Shown: positions 9,028 through 17,871, counted from the stretch's first letter. The stretch: 64,000 nucleotides of DNA from Glaciihabitans sp. INWT7 (GCF_014217685.1 NZ_CP043653.1:624419-688418); one strand, 5' to 3'. Program-made: numbers and translations. Notes: generated by a model not told the origin, from the letters alone.

Positions 9028-10323
9028 CTAATCCATCCCCGAGGGCACACGGATGGCCGCAAAGGCCTTCCGCCAGCTCAACTCCCGCGAGGCCTTCACC
9101 GAACACACCACGAAGGTGAGCCAGCCGAACTCCACCAGGAGTGAACTCTCGGCCAGCCCCGTGACGAGCAGCACCACGAGCACGAGGGCGGGCCAGGCGT
9201 AGACGAAGCTTCGCTGGCGGGAGGCGAGCAGCCAGGAGCGGATGAAGGCCAGGCCGAGCATGAAGACGAAGGCGAAAAGGCCGATGAGCCCGACCTGGAA
9301 CCAGACATCGAGGTAGGCATTGAGGCCCGATGGCTGCAGCCCGTCCCGAATATACGTGAAGGGGGGGATGCCTTCCCACCAGTGGCCTGCCCAGCCCCAG
9401 CCCTCGAGTTCGTGGGTGGGGATCAACAAACGGATCGGGCGCCAGATCGCCAGTCGCTGGTTCAGCTCGTTGCTCGCGCTGAGCGCATTGATGATCGGCG
9501 TGCGGACGGCCCACGCGATCGTACCCACCGTGATCGTCGATCCCAGGAGCACGAACTGCCAGATGCGCTTGCGCTCCGATGAGACGCGCCGAAGGCCGTA
9601 GAGGGCGAGGGTGGCGAGCATCACCACCATGAGGGTGCCGAAGGCGATCGGAGACCGGGCGAGCAGCAGGGTGAGCCCACCGAGCACCAGGGACCCGATC
9701 GCGAGGTTGCGGGGGACCGATCTGGTGCGCAGTTCCGTGCCGAAGGTCACGATCGCCACGAGCGTGACGATGCCGAGCTGGTTGCGGGTTCCGAAGATGC
9801 CCTGGATCGGCCCGAGCACATCGAGGTTGCCCGCGATCGCGAGGAAGTGGATGGGGCTGTCGATGAGCACGCCGGAGAAGATCTCCAGCACCAGGGAGAG
9901 CAGCAGGGCTCCGCGCAGCACGTTGCCGAAGGCCCGGGCGATCTGGATCGTGTCCCGGATGAGCGCGACGTAGATTCCGAGCATCGTCACCGCCAGCAGG
10001 TAGATCGCGCTGCCTGCGGTCGCCCAGTTGTATTGACTCCAGAAGACCGAAATCGTCGCCCAGCCGACGAAGACGAGGAGCGAGATCGGCAGAAGGCCGT
10101 GCCACTCGATCTCCTCGCGCTGGGCGAGCAGCGAAAACGACGCGAGCACGACGAGGCCGCCGAGAATGGCGAGGGCGCCTGCCCATCCCATCAGTTCGTG
10201 CAGCAGGAGCGTAGCGAGCTGCGACCCGATAATCACCTGAGTGAGCGCCGCCGAGAAGCGGGGGGCCCCGAGAAAGCCCTTGGCCAGTTCGAAGGCCGGA
10301 TGTCTCGGCTCGGCCATGCTCAC
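9028..10323 (-). CDS. O-antigen ligase/polymerase family membrane protein (second of tandem pair)
   Basis: A 431-residue protein with about 11 membrane segments and a large periplasm-side loop containing GWGWAGHWWEGIPPF and NAYLDVWFQVGLIGL, the Wzy/WaaL-type signature region. It probably polymerises or ligates polysaccharide units outside the membrane. The start is GTG 10323, with GGAG 6 nt upstream; it overlaps the stop of the preceding gene as GTGA. ATG 10317 is the alternative. It shares the loop motif and topology with its upstream neighbour, so the two look like a tandem duplication that has diverged. Confidence 0.82.
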   Translation of the reverse strand: MSMAEPRHPAFELAKGFLGAPRFSAALTQVIIGSQLATLLLHELMGWAGALAILGGLVVLASFSLLAQREEIEWHGLLPISLLVFVGWATISVFWSQYNWATAGSAIYLLAVTMLGIYVALIRDTIQIARAFGNVLRGALLLSLVLEIFSGVLIDSPIHFLAIAGNLDVLGPIQGIFGTRNQLGIVTLVAIVTFGTELRTRSVPRNLAIGSLVLGGLTLLLARSPIAFGTLMVVMLATLALYGLRRVSSERKRIWQFVLLGSTITVGTIAWAVRTPIINALSASNELNQRLAIWRPIRLLIPTHELEGWGWAGHWWEGIPPFTYIRDGLQPSGLNAYLDVWFQVGLIGLFAFVFMLGLAFIRSWLLASRQRSFVYAWPALVLVVLLVTGLAESSLLVEFGWLTFVVCSVKASRELSWRKAFAAIRVPSGMD

Positions 10324-11660
10324 GGTCTGCTCCGCAGGGTGGCGGGGGAGAGCTCCGGGGGTACCGGCTCGAGGCCGAGCGGACTGGTCTTCGTCTTGAC
10401 CGCCCAGATCACCAGCAGCATCAGTCCCCCCTCGAGCAGGATGCGGCTCTCGGCAAGGCTCTGCACCAACTGCGCGGTGAGGATGAGGAGAGGGAGTAAC
10501 GAGAGCCAGAGGTGGGAGCCCGGGTCGCGAGGCGAGGTGACAACCGGGTCGATGGCGATCAGCCAGGAGCGCACGAGGGTCGCAAGCACGAGCGCACCGA
10601 AGACGACGAGTCCGATGACACCGAGCTGCAGCCAGACATCGAGCCAGGCGTCGTGGGCGTGGGGTGGCTGAACGCCCCCGGCCTTCTTGAGGGTGTCGAA
10701 TGGCGCGATCCAGACGATCCAGTAGCCGAGCCATCCCCAGCCCGCACCCGGACGCTGCTGGGCAAGCGCGATGACCTCGTGCCAGATGGTGAAGCGGCCG
10801 GTGAAGTCGGAACTCTTGCCGAGCAGCTCGAGAATGCGGCTCTGCGCGACATCCGCCAGCACCGCGAGGCCCGCGGCGACGATGACTATTCCGCCGTAGG
10901 CATAGGCCCGTCGACGGGGAGTACCGGCCCGCCGCACGATCAGCGCGGCAAGCGCCACGACTACCACGGCAGCCAGTGCGACGAAGATGGTGGCGGATCG
11001 GGTGAGCGCGATCGTGAGGATGGCGACGGCCAGCCAGAACCAGCCCCATCCGCGTTTCACTGACTTCGAGGCGAGCTGGATCGCGAACACGATGAGCCCG
11101 AGCAGAGCGGCCATGGCCAGGAGGCTCGAGTTGCCGACGATACCCTGGATCTTTCCGAGATCGAAGAGCAGGTCTCGCGACCAGTAGAGCAACTTGGCGG
11201 GGTTGCTTTCGGGCGTCACCCAGACCGGGTAGATCGGATGCCGGATGATCGCCGAGACGATGAATTCGAAGAGGAACGAGAGCCCGAGCACCAGCCGGAA
11301 GACCCAGCCGAGCACGATCAGGAGCTCCGGCCACGTCACCGTCACCGCGATCGAGACCACCGAAGCGGTGGTCAGCAACAGCACGACGGCGCCGAGCGCG
11401 GTGAATCCGGGATAGAACGACCAGGCGATCGAGAGAAAAGCCAGGGCGATGAAGGCGAGCAGCGGATAGGGCAGCGATCCGAGACGGAAGCGTGCTCGAT
11501 TGTGCACCAACACCACGACCGAGATCGCTGCGATGACCACGACGAAGACGCCGTAGCCGTACCAGCTGAAGGAGTTTCTCCAGAAGTCGCCGGCGATTCC
11601 GGTGAACAACACGAAGGTCGCGAATCCCAAGCGGAACCCGTGGCTGTCGAGTGTGTTCAT
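10320..11660 (-). CDS. O-antigen ligase/polymerase family membrane protein (first of tandem pair)
   Basis: A 446-residue protein with about 11-12 membrane segments. Its large loop carries TIWHEVIALAQQRPGAGWGW and HDAWLDVWLQLGVIGL, parallel to the loop of the downstream paralogue. Such proteins join or polymerise lipid-linked glycans on the outer face of the membrane. The ATG at 11660 begins MNTLDSHGFRLGFATF; no good Shine-Dalgarno is seen, so the start is less certain than the body of the gene. Translation of the next gene is coupled through a GTGA overlap. Confidence 0.82.
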   Translation of the reverse strand: MNTLDSHGFRLGFATFVLFTGIAGDFWRNSFSWYGYGVFVVVIAAISVVVLVHNRARFRLGSLPYPLLAFIALAFLSIAWSFYPGFTALGAVVLLLTTASVVSIAVTVTWPELLIVLGWVFRLVLGLSFLFEFIVSAIIRHPIYPVWVTPESNPAKLLYWSRDLLFDLGKIQGIVGNSSLLAMAALLGLIVFAIQLASKSVKRGWGWFWLAVAILTIALTRSATIFVALAAVVVVALAALIVRRAGTPRRRAYAYGGIVIVAAGLAVLADVAQSRILELLGKSSDFTGRFTIWHEVIALAQQRPGAGWGWLGYWIVWIAPFDTLKKAGGVQPPHAHDAWLDVWLQLGVIGLVVFGALVLATLVRSWLIAIDPVVTSPRDPGSHLWLSLLPLLILTAQLVQSLAESRILLEGGLMLLVIWAVKTKTSPLGLEPVPPELSPATLRSRP

Positions 11661-11691
11661 AGAGAACAGGGTATGCGGTGCGGGGAACCGC

Positions 11692-11772
11692 TGGTCGAGA
11701 AGCGCGCTCTGGCGCGCGTATCGAGACCGACTCGGGGTCTCGATACGGTCGCTGGGCGACCTACTCGACCAC
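11692..11772. repeat. palindromic intergenic repeat, GTCTCGATA/CTCGACCA family (copy 1)
   Basis: TGGTCGAGaagcgcgctct... is followed by TATCGAGAC, then GTCTCGATA...CTACTCGACCA. The arms pair with each other, giving a double palindrome of about 80 bp between two leftward genes. The same GGTCTCGAT/CTCGACCA arms recur at 18383, 30804 and 52622. Confidence 0.7.
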
Positions 11773-11815
11773 CGGGGGCTGCCCGCTGGGCGACCTACTC
11801 GAGCTCTGGTGCGGA

Positions 11816-13039
11816 TCAGACGAACGCGGCCTTGCCGGTGATCGCGCGCCCGACGATGAGGGTGTTCATCTCGCGCGTCCCCTCGTAGGAGTAGATGGCT
11901 TCGGCGTCCGCGAAGTACTTGATGACGCCGTAGTCCATGACGATGCCATTGCCGCCGAAGAGCTCGCGGCACCAGGCGACCGTCTCGCGCATGTGTCGGG
12001 TCGTGAACTCCTTCGCCAGAGACGAGTGCTCGTCGCGCTGAGTCCCCTCGTCCAGCATGTCGGAGACGCGAGTGACGACTCCGATCGATGCGGTGATGTT
12101 GGCGAGGCTCTTGGCGAGCAACTCCTGCACCAGCTGGTGGCTGCCGATGGGCTTTCCGAACTGGATGCGGGAGCCGGCGTACTCGACGGCCGCCTCGTAG
12201 GCGCCCACCGAGTTGCCGACCGCGGCCCAGGCCACTTCGGCCCGTGTCAGTCGAAGCACGGCGGCGGTCTCGCGGAACGACTTGGAACCCTGAAGGCGGT
12301 TCGCTTCCGGCACGATCACGTTGGTGAGCACGATGTCGGCGTTCTGCACGATGCGCAGGGCCTGCTTGTTCTCGATCCGCTTCGCGGAGTATCCCTCGGT
12401 GGTCGTCGGCACGATGAAGCCCTTGACCTGGTTGTCGTCGGCATCCCGCGCCCAGATGATCGTGACATCGCTGATCGAACCGTTGCCGATCCATCGCTTC
12501 GCACCATTGATCACCCAGTTGTCGCCGTCGCGCTTCGCGACGGTCTGCAAGCCCTGGGCGGTGTCGGATCCGGAGAGGGGTTCGGTGAGTCCGAATGCCC
12601 CGAGCAGCTCGCCGCTGGCGAAGCGGGGCAGCCACTCGGCGCGCTGCTCCGGCGATCCGGCAACGGCGATGGACCCCATCACGAGGCCGTTCTGCATGCC
12701 GACGAGGGTGGCGACCGAGGCATCCACTCGAGCGAGTTCCAGGGCGACCCAGCCGCGGAACGTCGCGCTATTGGGAAACTGCTGGGTCTCCGGGTAGGAC
12801 TGCCCGAAGAGACCGAGTTCGGCGAGACCGTCGACGATGTGACGGGGGAAGAATTCCGCCTTGGTCCAGAGGTCGTTCATGATCGGGCGCACCTCGGACT
12901 CGAGGAATGCACGGAGCTTCACGATGTACTGCTTCTCGTGTTCGCTGAGCAGGCTCTCGTATCCGTAGAAGTCGCTGATCAGCGGGGTGAAGGGGGCCAG
13001 TTCGTCGGCGGACTGCGCGTTTTCTGCGGTGAGGGTCAT
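11816..13039 (-). CDS. acyl-CoA dehydrogenase, glutaryl-CoA dehydrogenase-like
   Basis: A 407-residue flavoenzyme that would oxidise an acyl-CoA at C2-C3 and pass electrons to ETF. LTEPLSGSDTAQGLQT is the FAD-loop signature. RAEVAWAAVGNSVGAYEAAVEYAGSRIQFGKPIG is the helical-domain signature (written here in pieces: RAEVAWAAVG, YAGSRIQFGKPIG). The catalytic base is Glu386 in YSYEGTREMNTLIVGRA, the position used by glutaryl-CoA dehydrogenases rather than that of long-chain enzymes. The ATG at 13039 has GGAG 5 nt upstream; longer in-frame starts run into the divergent manA promoter region. It stands alone, with no ETF or thiolase gene nearby, so its substrate is unknown. Confidence 0.88.
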   Translation of the reverse strand: MTLTAENAQSADELAPFTPLISDFYGYESLLSEHEKQYIVKLRAFLESEVRPIMNDLWTKAEFFPRHIVDGLAELGLFGQSYPETQQFPNSATFRGWVALELARVDASVATLVGMQNGLVMGSIAVAGSPEQRAEWLPRFASGELLGAFGLTEPLSGSDTAQGLQTVAKRDGDNWVINGAKRWIGNGSISDVTIIWARDADDNQVKGFIVPTTTEGYSAKRIENKQALRIVQNADIVLTNVIVPEANRLQGSKSFRETAAVLRLTRAEVAWAAVGNSVGAYEAAVEYAGSRIQFGKPIGSHQLVQELLAKSLANITASIGVVTRVSDMLDEGTQRDEHSSLAKEFTTRHMRETVAWCRELFGGNGIVMDYGVIKYFADAEAIYSYEGTREMNTLIVGRAITGKAAFV

Positions 13040-13148
13040 CGGGGCTCCATTGCGTGAGAGAGACATCTTTCCCACTTTAAGCGCCGATTCTGGGCGTTGG
13101 CCAAGCGATTGGTAGTTTTGTCTAACCCCCGATCGAAGGAACCCGCGG

Positions 13149-14360
13149 ATGTTTGTAGGCATCACCAACACCCCCCGGCCGTACGCGTGGGGATCGACGA
13201 CCGCGATCGCGAAACTGCTCGGCCGCGAGATATCCGGTGATCCTGAGGCCGAGCTCTGGCTCGGGGCGCATGCCGGCTCGCCGAGCACGATCCTCGATCC
13301 CACCCAGACGGGCGGCGCGACGGATCTCGCTGAGTGGATTGCGGCCGACCCTCAGACGACGCTCGGGCGGTTCGCGGCATCCGGGCGGCTCCCGTTCCTG
13401 CTGAAGGTGCTCGCCGCCGCGTCCCCGCTCTCGCTGCAGGCACACCCGACTCTCGATCAGGCACAGGCCGGATTCGACCGCGAGAACGAGCTCGGCATCG
13501 CCCTCGATGCTCCGCAGCGCAACTACAAAGACGCTTTTCCCAAGCCGGAGTTGATCTACGCGCTATCGCCGACTTTCGACGCGCTCTGCGGATTCCGCCC
13601 TCTCGATGAGGTTCGCGCGCTACTTCACGCATTGATCGAGGCGTCCAATGCGCTGGAGGACCCCCAGCCGCAGCCGCTCGAGGACCTGCTCGACTCCCTC
13701 TCGGGGTCGGATGTCGCGCTGCCGGAGACCTTCGAATGGCTCATCGGCAGGCGCACCGGGGTCGCGACCCTCGTGTCGCTCGTCACCACGCTGGCGTCCC
13801 GCGGAGTGGCGGGATACGACGCCGAGATGGCGACGGTCTCGCAGCTCGCGGAGGAGTATCCGGGGGATCCTGGCATCGTGATCGCCCTGTTGCTCAATCG
13901 TGTGACGCTCAGGGCGGGGGAGGCGCTCTACCTGCCAGCCGGCAACATCCACGCCTACCTCAGCGGCCTCGGCGTAGAGCTGATGGCCGCTTCGGACAAC
14001 GTGCTGCGCGGAGGCCTCACGCCGAAGCACATCGATGTGCCGGAGCTGCTCGACGTGCTGGACTTCACACCGGTGCCCGTTCCCTACCTTCAGTCGACCT
14101 CTCCCTCCGAAGGCGTCGCGGCCTTCACCCCGGATGTGCCGGACTTCGAACTCGTTCGCGTGGACGGCATGTTCCTCGACGCCTCGGTCGCGCTCACTGG
14201 GCCGGCGATCGCACTGTGCACGGCGGGCGAGGTATCGATCTCGGGCTCGGTGTCATCCGTCTCGCTGGAGCTCGGGGACGCGGTCTTCATCACGCCGGAT
14301 GAGGCGGGGTTGCGGTTCACGGGGTCCGGCACCGTTTTCGTGGCGACGACGGGGGCGTAA
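13149..14360 (+). CDS. manA: mannose-6-phosphate isomerase, class I
   Basis: A 403-residue type I phosphomannose isomerase interconverting fructose-6-P and mannose-6-P. Zinc ligands can be read as SLQAHP (Gln/His), KPEL (Glu) and AGNIHAYL (His), and GVELMAASDNVLRGGLTPKH is the C-terminal cupin signature. With manB at 23647 it makes mannose-1-P, the precursor of GDP-mannose used by gmd. It is divergent from the acyl-CoA dehydrogenase (110 bp between starts) and followed by a hairpin repeat. Confidence 0.93.
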   Translation: MFVGITNTPRPYAWGSTTAIAKLLGREISGDPEAELWLGAHAGSPSTILDPTQTGGATDLAEWIAADPQTTLGRFAASGRLPFLLKVLAAASPLSLQAHPTLDQAQAGFDRENELGIALDAPQRNYKDAFPKPELIYALSPTFDALCGFRPLDEVRALLHALIEASNALEDPQPQPLEDLLDSLSGSDVALPETFEWLIGRRTGVATLVSLVTTLASRGVAGYDAEMATVSQLAEEYPGDPGIVIALLLNRVTLRAGEALYLPAGNIHAYLSGLGVELMAASDNVLRGGLTPKHIDVPELLDVLDFTPVPVPYLQSTSPSEGVAAFTPDVPDFELVRVDGMFLDASVALTGPAIALCTAGEVSISGSVSSVSLELGDAVFITPDEAGLRFTGSGTVFVATTGA

Positions 14361-14417
14361 GCGGGTAGTGCGCGCGGCGTGAGTGTGCCGTGGTGCCCAT
14401 TCCGTGTCGAGCCCTCC

Positions 14418-14498
14418 CCAAAACGCAGGAGATTCGCCACGAAACGCTACGGTTTGCCGCCGAAGGGGCGTTGTGGCGGCGAATCTCCTGCGTTTTGG
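14418..14498. repeat. long hairpin repeat, family 1, copy A
   Basis: Arms AAAACGCAGGAGATTCGCC (from 14420) and its exact complement GGCGAATCTCCTGCGTTTT (14478-14496) pair perfectly, and the pairing extends inward through GCCAC/GTGGC. The whole element is about 81 bp. It sits between manA and the DUF559 gene; the same arms occur at 15584-15660 and, with changes, at 30714-30790. Confidence 0.85.
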
Positions 14499-14606
14499 TG
14501 ACGACTCGCGCGGTGACCTGTCCTCCCCCGGCAGATGCGCGCGACGATCTCCCCAGATCGGTAGGCGGTGGCACGCAGGATCTCCGGGTGCCGGGATGCT
14601 TCGGCG

Positions 14607-15614
14607 ATGACGCCCATCGACACGCTCGTTCGACGATCTGGCTGGTTCCTGCGACGGAGGGACCTTCTGGCGCTCGGCCATTCCGACAGTTCGATCCGCG
14701 CAGCCCTGGGTGACCGCCGGATATTCCGGGTGAGGCAGGGCTGGTACTCGGTGCCGGATGCCCCGGAGTGCGCGATCCGCGCGGTGAGGGTGGGTGGGCG
14801 TTTGACCTCGATCTCCGCGCTCGAGTCCTACGGAATCCCCGTTCCCCGACGACCGGAGACCCACATCGCGGTCAAGGCGACCGCCGGTCGGCTTCGATCG
14901 ACACACGATCGCCGGACGCGTCTCGCGAGCGAGCGCGATGTGCGCATCCACTGGGTGGACCGTCTGGCTTCCGCGGAGTCCCGCTGGAGGGTGTCCATGG
15001 ACGATGCCCTTCTGCAGGGGTTGATCGATGAACCTCGTGACATTGCTGTCGCGTGCGCGAGCCTCGTGATGCATTTCGAGAAGTGGACCGATCGCCGGAT
15101 GGATGCCGTATTCGCCCGCGCGCCGGGTGACGTGCGCAAGTGGCGAGAGTTGGTGAGTGCGCTCGACGAATCGCATGGCGAGACGTTCTTCCGACTCTGG
15201 GCCACGGACTCGGGTCTCTCCGTGGTTCAACAGGTGTTGCGCCGGGGTGTCGGACGACTCGACTTTCAGGTCGGGCCCCACACCTTCGTCGAGATCGACG
15301 GCGGGCAACACGATCCGGCGTGGACGGCCACGACGTCGAACTCGTGGGAGAACGACCACGACAGGGATACGACGATGTCGATCACGGGGGATCGGGTCCT
15401 GCGATTCACCTATAGGCAGCTCTACGGTGACTTCGCGCGCATCCTTCTCGCCGTACGGCGATGCCGAGCGGATGACCTCGCGCTCACCGCGATCCGCGCT
15501 CGCCGGCCGTATCGCCTCGAACCGCGTACCGATCGCGTGCGAGGCATCCTCTCGCGATCGAAAGCGCGATCCCACGTCCAACGAAAACGCGGGAGATTCG
15601 CCACGAAACCGTGA
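14607..15614 (+). CDS. AbiEi-like HTH plus DUF559 (Vsr/PD-(D/E)XK-like) endonuclease-domain protein
   Basis: A 335-residue protein. Residues 1-50 (VRRSGWFLRRRDLLALGHSD) look like the winged-helix domain annotated as AbiEi-type antitoxin. Residues about 190-290 match DUF559: Glu192 in a helix, GRLDF with Asp219, FVEIDGGQH with Glu229, Asp231 and His235, then a basic strand, so a PD-(D/E)XK nuclease site appears intact. A role in DNA cleavage or repair is inferred; the cellular function of this actinobacterial family is not known to me. Hairpin repeats lie on both sides, and the last codons, encoding RGRFATKP, are themselves the left arm of copy B. No toxin partner is adjacent. The start at 14607 is chosen by family N-terminus; 14568 is possible. 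Confidence 0.72.
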   Translation: MTPIDTLVRRSGWFLRRRDLLALGHSDSSIRAALGDRRIFRVRQGWYSVPDAPECAIRAVRVGGRLTSISALESYGIPVPRRPETHIAVKATAGRLRSTHDRRTRLASERDVRIHWVDRLASAESRWRVSMDDALLQGLIDEPRDIAVACASLVMHFEKWTDRRMDAVFARAPGDVRKWRELVSALDESHGETFFRLWATDSGLSVVQQVLRRGVGRLDFQVGPHTFVEIDGGQHDPAWTATTSNSWENDHDRDTTMSITGDRVLRFTYRQLYGDFARILLAVRRCRADDLALTAIRARRPYRLEPRTDRVRGILSRSKARSHVQRKRGRFATKP

Positions 15615-15660
15615 CGAACGCCGCCGAGTGGGCGTTTTCGCGGCGAATCTCCTGCGTTTT
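15584..15660. repeat. long hairpin repeat, family 1, copy B
   Basis: Left arm AAAACGCGGGAGATTCGCC (15584-15602) pairs with GGCGAATCTCCTGCGTTTT (15642-15660) with one mismatch in 19. The left arm overlaps the end of the DUF559 gene and the right arm lies in the convergent gap before the GlxA-type regulator, so it may also end transcription. Confidence 0.85.
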
Positions 15661-15703
15661 GAGGGAGGTGGCGGCGGAAGGCGGTCGGAGAAAGCGCAGG
15701 CTG

Positions 15704-16672
15704 CTACGCCGGCACCCTTTCAGAGAACGCCCGCCGGTAGGCCGTGGGGGTCACCTGCAGCACCTTCACGAAGTGATGACGCATCACCGCCGCGGCACCG
15801 AAACCGGTGTCGGCCGCGACAGTCTCGAGGCTCAGCTCGGTCTGCTCGAGCAACTGCTGGGCGCGGATGATGCGCTGCCGGTTCAGCCACGCCGCGGGAG
15901 TCGTCCCCATGTCTGCACGGAACCGCCGGGCGAAGGTGCGCGGCGACATGAGTGCTCTCCGCGCGAGCTGCTCGACAGGAAGGTCTTCACCGAGGTGCTG
16001 CAGCATCCACTCCGCGACCTCGGCGAAGGAGTCGGCGCAGTCCTCACTGAGCGGCGACTGGATGTACTGGGCCTGGCCGCCGTCGCGCTGGGGTGGCACC
16101 ACCATGCGCCGGGCGACGACGTTGGCAACCGATGCTCCCAGCTCCTTGCGCACGATGTGCAACGCGGCGTCGATGCCCGCCGCCGTGCCCGCGCTCGTGA
16201 CGACCTTGCGATCCTCCACGTAGAGCGCGTCGGCGTCGACGGTCGAGCCCGGATAGCGCGCGGCGAGCTGTTCGGCGTGCATCCAATGGGTCGTGGCGCG
16301 GCGCCCCTCGAGGATGCCGGCCTGGGCCAGAGCGAAGGCTCCGCTGCAGACGCTCAACACCCAGGCGCCGCGAGCCTCCGCGGCGCGGATCACCTCGAGG
16401 TAGCGCTCGTCGATCGGACTGAAGTCCGCGGGATCCACCGAGTGCGCCGGCACCGCGATGAGGTCGGCATCGGCCGCAACATCCAGTCCGGATTCGATGA
16501 CCATGTCGTAGCCGAGGCTCGTGCGCACACGCCCCGGGGTGGCCGTCGCGATTGTGAAGTCGAACGAGGGGCCGCCCATGTCGGAACGGTCGATGCCGAA
16601 GACCTCGCAGATCACTCCGAATTCGAAGGGGGCGACTCCGGGGAGGGCGAGGAGCACGATCTTCTTCAACAC
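15704..16672 (-). CDS. GlxA-family regulator: DJ-1/PfpI domain plus AraC HTH
   Basis: A 322-residue transcription factor. Residues 1-180 are a class I amidotransferase-like DJ-1/PfpI domain (VLKKIVLLALPGVAPFEFG, elbow VCSGAFALAQAGIL with a Cys). The C-terminal about 100 residues are two AraC HTH units (VEQLARRALMSPRTFARRF and LETVAADTGFGAAAVMRHHF). GTG 16672 has GGAG 5 nt upstream, better than the longer in-frame start. The domain pair is typical of GlxA/FtrA-type regulators, often of amine or amino-acid catabolism; the target genes here are unknown. Confidence 0.88.
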   Translation of the reverse strand: MLKKIVLLALPGVAPFEFGVICEVFGIDRSDMGGPSFDFTIATATPGRVRTSLGYDMVIESGLDVAADADLIAVPAHSVDPADFSPIDERYLEVIRAAEARGAWVLSVCSGAFALAQAGILEGRRATTHWMHAEQLAARYPGSTVDADALYVEDRKVVTSAGTAAGIDAALHIVRKELGASVANVVARRMVVPPQRDGGQAQYIQSPLSEDCADSFAEVAEWMLQHLGEDLPVEQLARRALMSPRTFARRFRADMGTTPAAWLNRQRIIRAQQLLEQTELSLETVAADTGFGAAAVMRHHFVKVLQVTPTAYRRAFSERVPA

Positions 16673-16755
16673 GGCGACTCCTGTGGCGGGAATGAGCGGA
16701 ACGATGGCAATCCTGCCACTCGTGGCAGTAACTCTCAAGTCATAGATTTTCTGCC

Positions 16756-16866
16756 ATGATCACTTTCGCACTCGTCATGGGAACACTCACCGCATGGGCC
16801 GTCGTCGGCTCGATAGTCGTCGGTCGGCGAGACGGGTACCGCCGGCAGCCCGGGCGACCCCACTAG
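16756..16866 (+). CDS. possible 36-residue single-span membrane peptide
   Basis: ATG 16756 to TAG 16866 encodes MITFALVMGTLTAWAVVGSI followed by a basic tail (VVGRRDGYRRQPGRPH). One hydrophobic helix then positive charges is a plausible small membrane protein, inside-positive. There is no clear Shine-Dalgarno. Its stop codon TAG is also the first half of the -10 box proposed for galE. Chance cannot be excluded. Confidence 0.35.
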   Translation: MITFALVMGTLTAWAVVGSIVVGRRDGYRRQPGRPH

Positions 16867-16869
16867 CCT
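16864..16869 (+). promoter_or_regulatory. -10 box TAGCCT for galE
   Basis: TAGCCT ends 6 nt before the galE ATG with no ribosome site between, consistent with a leaderless message. Confidence 0.45.
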
Positions 16870-16875
16870 GTAGCC

Positions 16876-17841
16876 ATGACCTGGTTAGTGACCGGCGGCG
16901 CCGGCTACATCGGAGCCCACGTGGTTCGAGCGCTGCAGGATGCCGGGCTCACGCCGGTGGTGCTGGATGACCTCTCGAGCGGCCACGCGGAGTTCGTGCC
17001 GAGAGGCGTCCCCTTAGTCCGCGGCACGATCCTCGACGGCGACCTGGTCCTCGACACTCTCAAGCGACACCACGTGACCGGGGTCATCCACGTCGCGGGC
17101 TTCAAGTACGCCGGGGTGAGCGTGCAGCGCCCGCTTCATACCTATGAGCAGAATGTGACCGGCACCGCGGTTCTCTTGGCCGCGATGCAGGACCGTGGAG
17201 TCGACCGCATCGTCTTCTCCTCGAGCGCCGCGGTGTTCGGAACGCCGGATGTCGATCTGGTCACCGAGGACACCCCGAAGAACCCGCAGTCGCCCTACGG
17301 GGAGTCGAAGCTCATCGGCGAGTGGCTGTTGCGCGACCAGGGGGTCGCCACCGGGCTCCGCCACACCTCCCTTCGCTACTTCAACGTCGTGGGCTCGGGA
17401 GACCCGTCGCTGCGGGACACGAGTCCGCACAATCTCTTCCCGCTGGTGTTCGACGCGCTCGCCGAAGGGCGGACTCCGCACATCAACGGCGACGACTACC
17501 CCACGCCCGACGGCACGAACGTGCGCGACTACATCCATGTCTCCGACCTGGCGGTCTCTCACGTCGCTGCCGCTCGGCGTCTCGATGCGGGAGAGCCGCT
17601 CGAAGCCGCCTACAACCTCGGCAGCGGAGACGGCGTCTCTGTTGGCCAGATCATGGCGACGGTGGCGGATGTCACGGGCATCCCGTTCACCCCGGAGATC
17701 GCCCCACGGCGCCCCGGAGACCCGGCGCGCATCGTCTCCGCTGGCGACCTCGCCGCCCGTGACCTCGATTGGACGATGCGCCACAGCCTCGCCGAGATGG
17801 TCTCCAGCGCGTGGGCGGCCCGGCAGAGCTCAGTCGCCTGA
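16876..17841 (+). CDS. galE: UDP-glucose 4-epimerase
   Basis: A 321-residue extended SDR interconverting UDP-glucose and UDP-galactose. NAD-binding GGAGYIG is at residues 7-13. VFSSSAAVFG followed by SPYGESKLIGE gives the Ser-Tyr-Lys triad, and LRYFNVVGS and GTNVRDYIHVSDLA are GalE signatures. It probably feeds galactose into cell-envelope glycans, in line with the glycosyltransferases nearby. It stands alone just upstream of whiB2. Confidence 0.92.
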   Translation: MTWLVTGGAGYIGAHVVRALQDAGLTPVVLDDLSSGHAEFVPRGVPLVRGTILDGDLVLDTLKRHHVTGVIHVAGFKYAGVSVQRPLHTYEQNVTGTAVLLAAMQDRGVDRIVFSSSAAVFGTPDVDLVTEDTPKNPQSPYGESKLIGEWLLRDQGVATGLRHTSLRYFNVVGSGDPSLRDTSPHNLFPLVFDALAEGRTPHINGDDYPTPDGTNVRDYIHVSDLAVSHVAAARRLDAGEPLEAAYNLGSGDGVSVGQIMATVADVTGIPFTPEIAPRRPGDPARIVSAGDLAARDLDWTMRHSLAEMVSSAWAARQSSVA

Positions 17842-17871
17842 CAGGCTTTCGCCGCAAGCGCACGATATGCT

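Noticed and set aside
14418-15660. IS element with hairpins as terminal inverted repeats
   Set aside because: Each hairpin is internally palindromic, no transposase motif (DDE, HUH, RAYT) is visible in the enclosed gene, and no target-site duplication was recognised.
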